Below are positions 7,311 through 22,491 of a stretch of DNA of 64,000 nucleotides, piece after piece (within the stretch, counting starts at the first letter, position 1; every line of letters starts with the position of its first letter). Source of the stretch: Amblyornis subalaris. Taxonomy: Eukaryota; Chordata; Aves; Passeriformes; Ptilonorhynchidae. The position numbers and the translations under genes are program-made. The DNA lies in contig JACAXG010000008.1 in NCBI GenBank assembly GCA_018881555.1, positions 1,659,383-1,723,382 of the forward strand, written 5' to 3'. The notes below the pieces were generated by a model, which had not been told where the DNA came from, did not search any database, and saw only the letters and a program-made list of their open reading frames with translations.

Positions 7311-10300
7311 GCCTTGCCAATGCTGTATGTGATGTTCTTCTAAAGCATCTCCCATGATCTCTCTCAGCTGAAAACTGACCTATGTCCTGGAAAAACAAAG
7401 CCAGGCTTGTGTTCACGTGTGGGGCGTTCCGTTATGTTTTGTATTTACCCCTGGCTCAGGTGTTTTGGGTCTGAGGCTGAGGAAGCTCTTAGCATCATTT
7501 CATCTCCTTTCCCCCTTTGCATGAACCATGTGTTTTCATTTAGAAATCAATTATCACACCCACAAATAAAAACCCCTTACAGCTGGGAGACAGAAATCTC
7601 TGGAGTATGCTCAGTGCCTCTCTAAGGTGTTAGTTGTGTCTCCTTTTCCAGTGGTGGTTACTGCTGAGACTTTTCTGATCCCTCTTTCTGCAACATTCAG
7701 GAAATGCAGAGTTGTCGCCTCTTGTGTCCCTTCCTCCTGCTTTGGAAGAGGAGCTGAGCAGCACCAGGGGAGCTGCAGGTGAGATTGGACAGTGAAATCT
7801 GTGTTTATGAGGGATAATGAGGATAGAGAGTTGATGGGAAGATAATGAAAGGTTTGTTTATTGGATAATGAAATGGTTGTTTATTGCACTGNGACTGTGA
7901 GAGAAGGGAAGGTATGGAAGAGGCACTTCTAGAGGCCAGTGCTTCCTAGTATCTGGCCTGTATAATTTTGGGGAAGACTTTAATCAATTTAAACTTGTAG
8001 CATCAGTGCTTCCTAACTGAGCAGAATGTGCATGGTGGAAGGGTTCAAACCCAGCCTGTTGCTCTGGGTTTGTCCCCCAAGCAGCAGCACAGCTGCTCCT
8101 CATGGTGCCTCCAAGCCCTGTCACCCTGGGAACAATGCTCTCACCCCGTGAGCCCTCCCTAGCATGGGGAAGGTGGCAGATCAGTTTTATGAGGGATGCT
8201 GAAATGTTGAGTGATTGGAGATATTAAAATGCTCTTCAGTTTAGGGCTTTTTGTTATTACCAAGTCGACCTTTAGATCAAGACACTGTAATTTGGCTGCT
8301 GATCCATGGTGCCAGATGGAATTGTCTACCATTTTGAAATGATTGAAGTAATGAGTCATTACTCTGTTGTAGCAGAAACAGATTGCTTATATGTACAGGA
8401 GAAGGGTTTGGAGAACTGCAAAAGGTCGTAGAAAATCCAGTGTTTTCCTCCTCTTTATCCCACCCAGGGCTTCTGTTGTGTTGAACTATGAATGGGTTAA
8501 ACTGTTGAACGGTTCAGGATGGATGAAAAATGGATGAAACCCCTTTTTCATTTGCTATGTAAAAATGTTGTGGAAGAAAAGCTTAAAATGGAGCTGAAAG
8601 AGTGAACTGGAGGTGAACTTTGTGATGCTGAACTGAGGCGCCGGGTGCAGCTGGGAATTTCTTCTGCAGCACATTCTGCTGTCTCTAGGATGAGACTGCA
8701 AATCCCTTTTGTTACATTGCATGCATTAGGCTGCTGGGTTTTCTCCCTGTAAAAATAATTTTTGTGATTTCTCTGCAATGCTTTGGATCTCTTAATATTC
8801 TTCTGGTAATTGGAAGTTGGAAGCTTAACCGTGCCTGAAGTGAGAGTTTGTGTCGTCACCTCACTCCACCGAGTAGTGGTGGCTGAGGCTCTGTGGTGTA
8901 ACAGGGTGGTGGGACTNGGGGGGGTGTGAACCTGTGACTCATCACCTGCAGTAAAGGGAGATGTGCTCAGAAAACCNGTGATCAGAAGCCTTTTGCTAAA
9001 AGGTTGTATTTGAAAGCTCCCTTTGGCTTCCTATGGAACCAATCTCTGAAAGAATAAGGCATCCCTTTAAAGTACTTTATTTTACATTGCACATGATTTC
9101 TCTCTGACTTTGTTCTGAATAGCCTATTCAGATACTTTTCAGATATTGAAAGTTGCTGCTTTACATTAAAAGGAAGCACATCTCCTGTGTGATAATACTG
9201 GAGATGCCTCCTGAAGTGTTTCTTAAATTGTGGCATTGAGNGCAGACATTCCATTGGAACTTCAGTCTTTCATTCCCTGGCTGAGAGTTTTAACTGCCTT
9301 AACCATGCCCTCTTTAGGCTATGTCTGCTTCCTCCTGTAGTTAATCTTAGATACTTTTCTAAAAATTCCCTTATTTAAAGACTCTTCTCTTTGTGCTGCT
9401 CCTCTTTTCATGTCANGTTTAAATTTTCCTTTGATTTGACCTTCATTTACGGATAATCATCTCCATCAGGTTGGTGGGCAGGTGCTCTGNATCCTCCTGC
9501 CAGTCTCTTTTGTGTCTATTAGAATATCGATTTGCAGAGAGTGAAGTATAAAAAGTCAATATCCCATTAAGTGGAGTAAAGTGACAATGTTCTAAGGCTA
9601 GACGAGTTCAGGCTGGTGTCTGCACACTGAGGTGGGATTGGCTGGGCAGGTAGGATAAAACCACGTCCTGGGGGGGTTCTGTTCACATGTGTTCGTGGCA
9701 AACAGCCACGTTTTAAAAAGCGCTTGTAGTGCAAAAAGGTGCTCTGATTTATTAAGACACTTGCAGCTGTTGTTTTTTNGTAATAAAACAGTGGAATATG
9801 AATTTTCTGCGGAGCATTTAGACAAGATTTAGTCAGGAACAATCTGACATTGCATAGTGTCTGCTCTGAAGTGNTCAGGGAATTGTGGAGAAAGCAGGTG
9901 TAAAGATTTTGCGTTGTTTTTTGTCAGTATGAGATGCCTGCCACGTAGAGGTGATGCCTGCAGCTCACCCTCCTGCCTCAGCAGTCTGCCACTGAAAATG
10001 GGGAGCCAAAACACATATTTTTCCATTTCCCACTTTTGAACCNTTCTCAGAGCAGTCTGCAGTTATTTTACCACGTGCTCCTTGTACTTCAGAGCCAGTC
10101 ACAAACGCTGACTGCCCACGATTCCTCTCTGCGCACCTGATTAAAACGTAATAAATACATTAACACTCACTACTAATTGCTTAGCTCTGAAACTGGGGTT
10201 TGTCCATTCGCAGCTCGATCCATTTGTGCTTTCCAGGCTGTGGAGTCCCTGGAAGTGCTCTCTGGCTGAGGGTTTGGGGTGTGTGTGGTGTCACCCCGGC

Positions 10301-13300
10301 CCCGCTGCCCTGGGAGCAGCATTTGGGAGGGTCATTCCTGAGCCCCGGGCTCCTGCCCGCGCTAATGAGCTGGGTAGAGCTTCCATAAGGAAATGCACGC
10401 TGGAATGGGAGCTCTGGTACTGATGTTTGTAAATGCCGGGAAGGAGAAGTTGAGGGTCAGTTTATTTAAGCATGCCTGAGCTGTGCGGAGAGGGCTGACC
10501 TTGGAAAATGCTGTGTTTGAATAACANGGTTTATCAAGATATCTCCAAGTGCTTTTGCAGAGAGAGATGAACTTTGTTTCCTTTCTTGTACAGATAAGAA
10601 AACTGACGCAGGAACACGTGAAANAAGTTAAGCAGTGGTTGAGCTCTTGGTTATCACAGGGCTCTGCATTTCATCCCTCCCCCGTGCTGCTCTTGCAGCA
10701 TCGATTGGGTAATAGGAACCATAAATCTCTTTGCCAATACATGGGCACTGACAGAGTCTTGACTTTGAGATGAGTAAAAAAGTTTTATAACTTTACATTT
10801 TGGCACATCCTTGGATGTAAACAAACAAGNTAGAGCAATGGGAACAATTCAGCTCTCACCAGGCAAATTGCTTCCTGATTAATAGTAACGTATTTCTGTG
10901 AAAATTAGTCTTGGGATGTATTTCAGGTGATTAAATTCACATCTATGAAGTATTTTGGCCTGGCAGCAGCAGGTGAGCCACTTGCAAAGACTAGATGGAC
11001 CATCCATCTCCTGGCTAAAACAGTGATGATACTTTGTAGAGAATCTTTCCTGAGTGTTTTATTCCATTTTTTAAATAGAGAATGCCATAGAACAGCATTC
11101 TAGTAAAACAGACTTCAGTGTAACAGTATTTCTTCAAAAGAAACTCATTACCAAGTGAGACACAGAACTGCCTCCCAGACTGGACAAATTTNTTCCCTTT
11201 GAAGTGCACATCAAATTCCTTCTGTGCTCCCCCTCTGCCTTGTATGAACAAACTTCGTTTGACATCGGTGACCTCTGGCACTTCNCTCTGGGTAAGGGAA
11301 ATGTATTTGCACACCAGTCAAGTCTTCGATGGACTACATATGTAATGGGCAGTTCCAGGGGATTGAAGGCAGTGTTTCATGGCTGTACCAGTACCACAGC
11401 AGGCTCAGCAAACTTCTGCTGCTAAACGTGGCTTGTGGNTTCTCTTGACGTGCTGCTGCTTTTCAGCTGTTTGCACGAGACAGAACAGACTGCCTGCGGG
11501 AGNCTGGGTCCTGTGGTCACCCCCAGAGTGCTCTCCTGGGCGCTGGGGTGGGTGTGTCAGTGACCCCGTGTATTGGGGAACACTCAGCTCCCTGAGGTGA
11601 AGTTCAGTTCCCTGTTAGAGGTGCCAGTGACACTGCAGCCACAGAGGTGGCTGTGCTGATGTGCCCGTGGGTGCAAAGGTGGGTGTCTGGTGCCAGGGNG
11701 GCAATCCTGCTGCTCACAGCCTCACTGACTGCTCTCAGAGCTGGGCTATGGGGGGTGTTAATGGTTATTTCCATGGTTCCTTAGCCTTTCGCTGCACATT
11801 CCCAGGGGATTGTGCTGCATGCTGGCAGGAAAGGTTCCCAGTGCTGGGGTCTGCAGGTTTATTTTGGTTTGTGAAGGAGTGTTCCCCATTATTCAGGGTA
11901 TTCCCTGGAGCCCGCCTTGTTTTCCTTTGAGACACAACTTCCTTGCAATCCCTGCTGAAGACACTTGGGTCACAGAAAAAACCAAGTGTGTTCCTCAGTG
12001 TTCTGGAGGGTACCTTTGTGTGCCACTGCGCTCCTGGTGTGCGGATATACACATTTCATACAGTGTTTTCATCTCAACTTAGTTTGGTCCAAAGCACTGT
12101 ATTGATTGAAGTTGTCTTCTCAGAGTTGAGAATCTAGATGCTTCCTTTTTTCCCCAGGTCTCACCTCTATACCTCATAAAATAGGGTGTAATGAAAATGT
12201 CTTAGGATTTTTTTTTTCCCCTTCCTTTTTTAAATAAATAATTTAAAAAATTGCCGTTGATTTCTCATCGCTAGTGTGGCTTGGTGCCTGTAAACACTCC
12301 TGTTGGAGTGGTTCTTTTTGGTGGTTTGCTGTCAGTTGTGTGTGTTTCATTGTTTCATCTTGCTGGTTCATCTCTCTCAGGAAATACTGGGATGCAAGTC
12401 ATCTGAAAATGCACAGAAGCAAAGGCTGATGGAAAATTGTAGTGCTCTGTGAANAAATAGGAGGTTGAGTCAGGAATAATCACTCTTATCACAAATGAAT
12501 GTTGGGTCAGGCATGAGGGCTCATGGAAAAAGTCCTTCCAGTTCTCATCATGTGTAGCATCTTGGTCTGAGCCTTTCCTCTATTAAACGACTGGACAGTA
12601 ATAAAAATAGGTTTTATTTTTTCCCCACAAGGAGCATTTGCTTAGTATATTACAGATTTTTCAATGTGATGATTCTGTACTGTTTATGCTTTCAAAAAGA
12701 TTTCATTTTGCATCTTTTTTCCATTTGCATTGTTGAAAAAGATATGTTTTGAGAATAAAAATGTCCCTTATCTTGTCTTGCTGCTCCATAACTGGTTTAA
12801 ATTAAATCCATAATTTCTCCTTGTTGGTATGACAACACAAAACATAAAGGTGAAATTAGAATAGGAATATAGATTAATGTTAACTCTGTGTGCTGTGGTT
12901 AAATAAATCACTTCATGATTACAGAATAATAATTCAGTGTGGCCTGCAGTCAGACAGGATGCTTTTAAGGGGGGAGGAGCAGTATAAAAAAAGAATTATG
13001 TGTGTTTAATGTAGTATTTCACTGTGATAGTAAATCAATTCCCCTCATCAAATTATCCAAACAAATTTATGTGTGTGTGTATCCAGGGCAATTAATAAAC
13101 CATCTTCTATAGGACTGAGATATGTAGTTTTGCACTGTAACCTTTAAATACAATTTATCTCAAAGGCATAATGCTTAAATGTTAAATGTTCCTTCTCAAA
13201 GAAAATTTAGGATGGAAAAAAAGAAATAATGCCTTAGTAAAAAAAAAAGCTTATGTAGGATTTCAGTTTCTTCAAAATTAATTATCCTTCAGAGCTATTA

Positions 13301-13359
13301 ATTTTGATGTCATCCCTCAATTTTTATGTTGATGTTCTCTGCACGACTGTTTTTGTGTG

Positions 13360-13568
13360 GCTTTAAGCTGGCAGAGAGCAGGTTTAGATGAGATATTAGG
13401 GAGAAGTTCTTCCCAGCGAGGCCCTGGCACAGGCTGCCCAGAGAAGCTGTGGCTGCCCCATCCCTGGAAGTGTCCAAGGCCAGGCTGGATGAGGCTTGGA
13501 GCATCCTGGGATAGTGGTGCCATGGCAGGGGGTGGGACTGGATGGAGCCACTCTGGGATTCTGTGAAG
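13360..13568 (+). mobile_element. CR1 LINE 3'-end fragment, about 210 bp
   Basis: This is forward CR1 sequence: GCAGGTTTAGATGAGATATT, then GGCCCTGGCACAGGCTGCCC, AGAGAAGCTGTGGCTGCCCC, and ending GGGATTCTGTGAA. It lacks the GGTCCCTTCCAACC block just before its 3' end. Confidence 0.92.
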
Positions 13569-16500
13569 TACCTCTCGGTCTCCGGGAGCGCTGCCCAGCC
13601 CAGCGCAGTGCAGGTAACTGGGAGCCGTGGGCAATGAGCCCTCTGTACCTTCAGGCATGTGCAAGGCTCATCAGGTGCCAGCGCTCACAGCAGGGNTTCC
13701 AAACACACAAATCGAACGTAAAAACACAAATGTGACAATCCCGGGGGGATTTCTGGGGAGTCTCCATGCGGGAAGTTAACTTTTTAGGAATTTCTGCCTG
13801 AGATCGCGAATCCTGCTCTGCCCCTGACCTCCACGAGCACGTCCTTTGCACACAGCCCACATCACAAAGTGCTGAGCAGGCAGAGGTGGAGGAGCGAACG
13901 CTGCTCCTGTTTGGAAAACAGCTGGACCGCCGTGGAAAGAGTCTGCTCTGGTTTTAACGGAGCATTGGTGGGGTTTAAAGGGTGTAGCACAGCAAGGTCT
14001 TCAGTTCCTCTTGCTGGTGATTTTGGCTTGTCTCGGCAGGGAGGGCTGAGCTGCCTTCTCGGCCGGGCAGCTGTGCTGCTGCTGTTGTGGACCAGTCAGC
14101 TCTGATGGCATCACATGAAACACGGACAAAGTGAAAAGCAATCTTGCTTTCAAAGGATTGTTGGTGACCTTTAAATTAGGGCTGGGAGTCTCATCATAAA
14201 CTGCCAGGGTAGGATACATGACTTACTCCCCTTTCCCTCGCAACTGAAAGGTTGTTTTCACTGAAATTACCACTTTTTACAGAAAGGTCAAATCCATATA
14301 GCTGCATCTCGAGGAGCTAGTCAGTGACCTTGTTTATCTCTCAGCNTCATAATTCTGCGTGCTTTTTTACAGATCCTGCTGTTGTCATTCTGTTAGAACG
14401 TGGCAAAGAGCCACATTGGATGGGCTCAGTGTTGAACTGCTGTGAATTGTTCNTGTTCACTCAGATGCGATCACAGTAAAGGACCCTGGTGCGGGGTTTG
14501 GTGCTTTGTAGGAGCTGCTGTTTAACTGCTTTCTGGCTGCTGTCTCCCTGCAAACCAGTGCTTGGAGATTGTGTTGGGGTGATACCCTCTTGGACCTACC
14601 AGGACTTTCTGTCTTTCACTGCACAGTATNTTAAGCTTGTGTTGTGCATTTTAGTTGTTGACTTGAACATAGTTACAGAAATTATGAAAAAAACCCTATA
14701 AAAGTCCCTTAAGTGCCACAGGATTTCAGTAGGACTAAATTCCCAAATTGTTTTAGGGACTTGCTCTATGACTAGATTTTACAGNTGTGAGTTGGATAAG
14801 GCTTTGTGTTAGATAAGGATCTTTCCCAAAGGATTGATAAAGGTATTTAGAAAATAATAAAATCCAACTCACTGTTATTTAGGATGTGTTGTCATTTGAA
14901 ATACTTGAAAGAACCAAGAACTTTAAGCTATTTTTTTGTCCACANCTATGATGGTAATTTGATACTGGTTTAATCAGGTGGATAGAATCTTGAATTCAGA
15001 ATAGTGGTTATGTGCTACTTATATAAGCTGGCTGTAAAAATTAGTTATGCTTTTGTAAAAAAATTTTAAAAAAAGGGGGGAGTTAGATCATATTTAAACT
15101 CTTAGTTGTTTTTTTAAGTGTGTCTAACATTAGGTACAAGTCTTGAGAGTCAGGGAAGTAGAATGGACATAGACTAGACACCTCACCTAGACTTTCAATC
15201 TGTTTTTATTTGGCTAGTAAGAGAAACGCGTCTCTATGTATTTATAGCTTCTAATGTCTTGTTAATGTCAATTTATTCGTGTACTTGTTACGTTGTTATG
15301 TAAACATCTGCCAAGAGATGGCGGTGCAATGCTGCTCCATGTGCTGGGGGAGACTGAAGGAAGGGCTAGGATCTGGGAAAACACAGACGCTGCTTCCCGA
15401 GGCCTTTGGTGGCCTCTCCTAGACCAGACCAACATTTATCACCTCACTTCACACGTGTTGTAGGTTGCGAAAATAAGCAAAATGAAAACGATGGTCTGCT
15501 TTGCAGTGCTCTGTCAGCTCGGGGAAGTGTCACTGCCGTCCTGCATGCACAGTACNTTTTCTAACCTGCGCTTGTGCTGGTTTTGGCTGCGATAGAGTTA
15601 AGTTTGGTCTCAGTAGCTGGTTCTGTGCTGTGTTTCACTCCAAGAGGAATCCAAAGTCAGCTCCTAGGCTGGCATCGTTTCCATGCTGTGTACAGCTCAT
15701 GAAGATCCCCGGACAGCCGTGGTGCAACACTGATTTCTGTTAGCCGGGGAATATCAAAAAGAATAATCCTCACCTCCCCCAAAATGAATCACCTTGTATC
15801 CCTGCTAGGTGCTGTGTGGATTCCAGCGAGGCAAGGCTTGCAGGGACAGGTAATCCCTCTCATTTGTCAGAGTTACAAGGCTCTGGTCTGAAAGCCCTTC
15901 TCCTGATCCCTGCTGTACAGCCCCGCGTTCAGGCGCACCAGAACACAGANCTGCTAATGCTGAAAAACTTCCTTTTTGTCTCCTGAATACCAAAGCGTTC
16001 CTTGGAGAAGGTGGGTGGGAGATCAGAGGGATNCAGCTGCAGAGTGCTCCGTTTCCCTGTTAACGGGAGACGGGCTGGCTGGCCGAGGGAGGCTCTGTGC
16101 TGCTCCGGGGGGCTGTGCCGCTGTTTGACAGGCACGTGTGCAGGCTGGGATGGTTTGTCAGTGCTGGTACCTTCCTCTGCCTCGAAGTTTAGTTCGGTTC
16201 CTGCTGTCACTCAGAGGTGGGCTGTAGGTTATAATTGTCAGGTGATGTGTTGCTTGAGATCTGATTGGGAAGAGAAGCCCCTCAGGAATGAGAATAACCA
16301 CCCTGCCCTGCCCTGAGCCTCCCTCCCCCAGCATCCCNTGGGATTCACCTGGGCTGTGCCAGAGACTGGACACTGCTGGTGTGCTGCACAGTAATCTGCT
16401 GCCACTGACTGGGAAAGGATTCAATTCGTGCTGCAAATGTGTTCTTGGAGAACGTCCCTCTTAAAACAAATGTTTGTAGAGAAAACTTTCCAGTTGGTGC

Positions 16501-18594
16501 TGTTTGTTGCTAAAATCTGAGGCTANTTCTGTGACATTGGCACTAGACTGTGTAGCAGCCATGACTAAGCACTATGGTCCTTCTTGTCCCTGGAAAATAT
16601 AGTTAGGTACCTCTGAAGAAACAATAATAGGGGTTTTTTTGTTTGGTTTTCTTCTTAATAAACTCTTATTTTGCTAACACTCCAGTTTGCAGCAGGGTTC
16701 CTTAAGCTTTCTGCTTAAGGATGCTGTTCTAACCCCAAAAAATCTCATGCATCTTCCTTTTCCTCATTTTCTGCTGTTCCACATGAACGACCTGAAAGTC
16801 ATCAGTAGTGGGCACAGGGCAGAAAAATCTGGTAATGAGCTTAATTTCCTTCCTCTCCAGATACACTGATATCTGGAGCTGTGCTACTGGCTCACCCTGT
16901 GTGAGAAGCTGGTGCTCACCTGCCCCACTTGTGCCTCTAATTTTGTAGTGTAGTGGCTCTTTTCCAGGCTTCTAAGACTGAGGATAATAAACTCAAGGCT
17001 GAAATAAAACATCCTGGTGCCTCTGTGATGAGGTGTCAGGAAAAGGACCCAAAGACTGGGCCTATTTTCAGTCCAGAATTGTTTTGTCAGTTGAAGAGGT
17101 TCTCTCCATTCTCATGGGATTTTACTTCCTTAATCAATAGCACTTTAGGACAATTTTGTAATATTCAATCTAAATTTTCTGTGTCTTGATACAACCCAAT
17201 ACTGCTTGCTAATGTCTCCTTAATATAGTATTTTATACTCTTATTCCAATTTTATAGCTTTTCTAATTTGTACTTCACGGTGAATGTGAGGTTTCTTACC
17301 TAGTGCACATCTTGTCTATTTTTTCATTTACTCTTGAATTTAATTGCCTTAAAAGCTTTAATAAATACTCCAGTCATTCTAAAGACATTATTCAGTTGAG
17401 GAAAATGAAGGAACAACCTTCAAATTTATAACCATTTGAAAAATAAACCTAAACCCACGTGTCCTTCCTGGTGTCTGTTCCAAAGCCATGACTGCAATCA
17501 TGCTCTCAGTGGGTTTGTGTCTCAGTTCAGCTCTAGTGCAGATGCCTGGCAGGAGCCCAAACATTGGTGCTTGGCCAACAGGACATGAAAGTGGGAAGCT
17601 AAACTCTGAGCAGAAGTCCGGAGAGGCCTGGGCCTTGATCCGTGTCGGCAGAGGCTGGTGCAGCTTCACTGTGCTGTGCTTTTTACCTTTTTAACCACAT
17701 CAGGAGAACTTCAGCAAAGGGATGAGCGAAGGACGGGAGAAGAGGGCCAGAGGACAAATGACTCATCAAAGGTTCCCCAGCAGGATGTGGCAGAGGAGTC
17801 AGGTCTTTGGAGTGCATCCTGCTCTCCCTGCCAAAGTGGCACAGCTAGAGCGGAGCTGCTGCCATTCCTCTGCTCATCCCCGGGATCCAGCAAGGCTCTC
17901 CTTGCCCTCTATTCCAGCCGAACACCAGGAAAGGCACTGGGACTCCTTCCCTTGACAGCAGCAGCCTTTTGGTTAGGTCTGGTTTTACAGAGGAGCAANC
18001 ATCACCTGCAGGATTAAACCTCTTGGTCATTTTTGTAGCGTTCAGGGGTCTCACATCAAATACTGAATTCTTGTTTCTTGGACNTGAGGGGCCGTGTGTT
18101 GAGCCAGACAGTGCACAGAGGGTGCTGAGCCTCCTCCCATGGAAACCTGGCTACAATGGCCAATCTGTGCTCCCACTCTGCCCAGAGAGGCTGTGCTCAG
18201 CATTTGGAATCATCCCTGCCCGGGATTATCTGCACATATGCCAGGGTGGCAGCATCTGAGTGATCTCAGTGCGGGGGGGGCAGACTCAGAAAAGCCTTTT
18301 GTTGGTGGTGTCTGTCCCGTGTTTGCTGCCAGGGATGGATTATTTAGGAGTGACTATGTTTTGTGCACGTGCCTGGACAACCCCTGGGGTTGCTCCTGGT
18401 TTTTAGTAGATCCTTTCATAAACCTGTGGTCCTGGAATGCTAATGAATAAAGTGTATCATTATTGCCATCACAAATTTAGTTTGATAGCAGAGTATTGAG
18501 AAACTCTTAAGATTAAGGGGGNAAAGTAATTCCTATTGATAAGAAAACCGAATGCAATTACCAAGGGGTTTTGCCATCTGTCAGCATTGTATAA

Positions 18595-18610
18595 ATATAT
18601 ATATATATAT
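18595..18610. repeat. (AT)8 microsatellite
   Basis: This is a pure AT dinucleotide run of 16 bases followed by GTGT. It is likely length-polymorphic and has no sign of function. Confidence 0.8.
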
Positions 18611-21600
18611 GTGTCCCCAACCTCTCCAGACATTTTGAAAATCACTTTGTATTTTATGGCCTTTATATATTCTCATGGAGCGCCCTGTTCTGTACCTCAG
18701 TTAAGTTTTATGCTAGAAATTTACATTGTATATTCTATATTCATCCACAGCTTTATTTTCCATACATGCTCACAATATTTTGGAGGATTCTCAGGATCCA
18801 TCCTTCTCACTTCAGAACTTTTTACTGCAGGCAGCAGTTAAGGGGTAAAGAAAAAAAAAATCACTTGACCTAGTTATGCAACTAAAGCCTGCAAAATGTA
18901 CACTGGTGGGGAGTCTCCTTGCTGGAACTGTGCATTTTGATTCTTGATTGGCTTTGTCTTTCCATCTGTTCATCTCATCTGCAGCTCCTGCGCTGTCTCT
19001 CACCGAAGCTGTGATTGCTGGTGTGTTTTATTGTGTGCCAGACTGTTGGGGACTGGCTGCTGACTTCTTTCTACTCTGCTGCTCTGCTTTTGTTCCCCTG
19101 ACTCAGATCTGCCGCTCTCAGTTCCCCTCGCTCGCTCTGACAGACGCTTTCCTTCCAGGGAAAAGACTCTGACAAGATTTTTACGGAAAGTAACAAAGCC
19201 AGAATTATTTTTTTTTTTTTGCATAGGTTCTACTTTTTCCTGTGGCCTTTTATCTGAGTTTGCTCTTGTCTTCTACCTTCACTGTGTCATTCCAGAACGT
19301 TGTGTTTGCTGTAGTTCTGTCGCATAATCTTGGTGTCATTTAGGATGTTTTCTGCTAGGGTTGAAACACCTTTCCTTTCATGGCTGTGATAATGAGTTGA
19401 GCAGTGCTTTGAGCTGCCTGTTGGATTTATTCCCCCCACCCTTGCCCTCCATCAGGTTTGTTCCCTCCTCTTCCTTGTGGGAGTATAAATGCAGAGCAGC
19501 CATGCTGGTTTCTGCTGGGTCTCACTGGGCCACCAGCTCCCGCAGAGGTCTGGCTGCTGGGGTTCTTTCACTGAATGCACCACAAACAGAATATGAATAG
19601 TTTTGTTTTCACGGTGCTTTGTAATTTTGTGTTTTGAGTGAAGATGCTGCTGTTCAGACTTGGTCCTTGCTGAGGGGATATTCCCAAAGTGACTCCAGGA
19701 TCTAAACAAATAGACCAGCTTGGGATCGTGAAATGCTCTTGTGGTTGTTTTTTTCGTTCTGGTCACCTGAGAAGGACACGTGGTAAAGGAATTTGACTAA
19801 GTAATTCACGCCCAAGATTCACATTAAAAAAANCCAAACAAACAAACTGGAAAAGAGCTTGAAACTTCATACTCTGGCAATGTTTCCCTCCCTCTTCTCA
19901 NGTGCCCACTTTCCATTGTTTTCCCGGGGGCTTCGGAACTTAATTAAATTCTAAGTAAATTTTTCTATCACAATTGGCACACAGTGCTATTGACAAAGCA
20001 CACAAATTGTTTAATGCAGGAGAGGGAGATAACAAAAAGGGGGAAATAAAACCTGCTTTGCTCATAGGAGCTGCAGCCAGAAGTTACTTTTGCATTTCCA
20101 ACATCCTTTAGAGCGAAGCCAGCAGTTTGGGGCAGGTTCAGTTCCAATACCACCCACCATCAGCCACATTTCATAATATATACAAGCTCCCTATTTTCTA
20201 TCAAGCACTCAGATTCCTTAAAAATATCAAAATAGTTGTTGGACCAGTTTAATTGATTAATCACCATTGATTGTGACTTGCCTCTTACAAAAGAAATGGA
20301 TCTCAGGTGATCCAAATATTCCTCATCGAGAGCAAGAGAATTGTGACAGTTGACACCAGCTGAGAATCTGCCACGAAGGGACATCAGGTTGTTTGTTCTT
20401 TAATTACAGCAATTTAAATATTTTCATACAAACTTGTATGTGAATGACTTTCCATGACTCATTGGTTTTGTTTCACTTAATTTTGAGTGAAATAATAAAG
20501 TGATATTTTACTTTAATCAAGTAAGATTTGTATCCTAGTGCTACAGAGCAAAATGTGTAAAAGACTTTGAAGCATTTAAACAAAATAGGAATTGAATTAC
20601 TGAGACACTGAGCTTTAGAAAAGGAATTGCTCTCTGTGTGTGTATGAGGTATCTATGCCTCCATGAAGACATCTGGAATTTCTGCTTACTCTGCATATTT
20701 GGTGGTGTGAAATGATTTTAAGCATATTATTTTTGAAATCTGTCAGCTTCCACTGGCACAGGAGAGCATAATGACGTTGCCTNGGACATGATTTGTGGGC
20801 TGAAATTGTGTCAGCCAATATTGCCCCGCTGGTGAAGAAGCAGTTGTAGTTCAGGATGTTTTTAAATCCCTATAATAAGGGCTGCTTTTGTAGATGGAAT
20901 AATCTCCCTGTGGTGTTGGGGGTGAGATGGGTATGTATCAGTACGGAANGCTGGACATTTCCTGTCATTTCTAAGGAAGAGCTCATTTTTGCCCAGTTGC
21001 ATTTAAGTTTAGCTTGCTCAGGCTTGGGGTGTTCGATGTAACCTGAAGTCCAATCAACTTCTATCAGCTCATCTGCTGAAAGGATGAGAGAAATTTAAAA
21101 ACTACTTCAAATCTGGCGCCTGCCATCTCTAACAGGCTGTTCAGTCTCTGAAGTGAGGGTGCTGTGCTGTTTTAATTCCGAATTCCTGAGCCACACAACC
21201 CCGGGAAAGGCTGGGAAGTGATACCAGCAAAAGCTCCCATCTCACATCCCCTTGTCGTTTGGGTTTTCCATGGAGTGTGCTCTTGGCTGCAGTGTCCTGA
21301 AGGAAACACGCAGGGGGCTGGGGGAGGTGACTCCAACACAGTGAAATGGGGGGNCTGCAGATGACTGGACAATATTTTACTCCCCTTTTCCTCTGGGAAG
21401 GGAGATGACCTCGAGCTTGGCCGTTCCTCCAGTCCAGGTGTAGTGCTGCTTCAAAGCCTTCCTATCATTTTCCTATTTTGCCTCCCTTATGCCTTTAAGA
21501 GGAGAGGGAACCCAGCAGCTGAAAACCTGCTGAGCACAACATTCTCTAAATTGCCATTCCAGAGGCTGTAAGGGAGAAAAGACCCCGAGGTGACCTACCT

Positions 21601-22491
21601 GTGTTTGGTTCCTGCTTGTACAACTCNTTGTGTGTCAGGTGTGTTGTGTGGTGTTGGCACGGCAGTAACAGCAGCCTCCCGTGCTTTTCCTGGAAAAGCA
21701 GAGCAAGAACAAGAGAGGGAGTAGTTAACAGTAAAGTCGACACGTGACCTAGGCTGGTTGTGAAAAAATTCCAATGGACTTCAAATCTAAAGATGTTTCC
21801 TGAGAAATTGTACAGGTGCATTCTAGGGTAAGGGTGTTTCCATAGGTGTAAGTTACTAAAACGACTGAAACTGGGAAAAGCAAACTTGCAAGTTTGAGGG
21901 ATATATTTAAAAGAAACCTAGACCTGAAGGGGAAAAAAATATAACCGTGGCATTGACTGTCTTTGTGATAAGGTCTCTGAGATTTTTCTCAAATAATTAG
22001 CAGGATATAAATATATCAGTTCAAAGAAATGTGCAAATCTCTTCTGACAAACATTATTATCTAGAGGCATTCTTTTTATCTGCAGGCATTGTTTCTTGTG
22101 CATCCATGGTTACTTACTCTCCCAGAAGGGGGAAAAAAAAAGACTTATCTGTTCCTAGGTATCGTGTTTTACCTCTGGCTAAAGCTGTGCTGTGGGTGAA
22201 AGAGTTTTTCTGCATAATCTATGCTGGGAAACGGTCAATAACTCAACCAGAGTAAAAGTTAATTACCAGCCAGTTGGTGAGGCCATGAAAAACTTGCCCA
22301 GGGGGAAGAAGAGGCTCTGGAGATAGGAAGGAGGTAAGAAGTGAGCACTCCTCAGTAGGATTGTGTGTGCGAAACAGAAGACAGTAATTCATGTACATGA
22401 AATAAAAGAAGGCAAAAGTTTGTAACTCAATGGTTAAATCTGATATGCTGAAAACCTTTTAGTTGGAGGAAAAAAAAGATTTTATTTCAGA

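Larger units (their letters stand above)
6770..22490. other. Gene-free intergenic block upstream of SETMAR
   Basis: I find no recognisable coding exon or RNA gene on either strand. The block holds CR1 fragments at 7080-7310 and 13360-13568, a short AT run at 18595-18610, and long AT-rich stretches (for example 12600-13320). Open frames are under about 120 codons and resemble nothing known to me. It is the start of the interval that in human separates SETMAR from LRRN1. Confidence 0.65.
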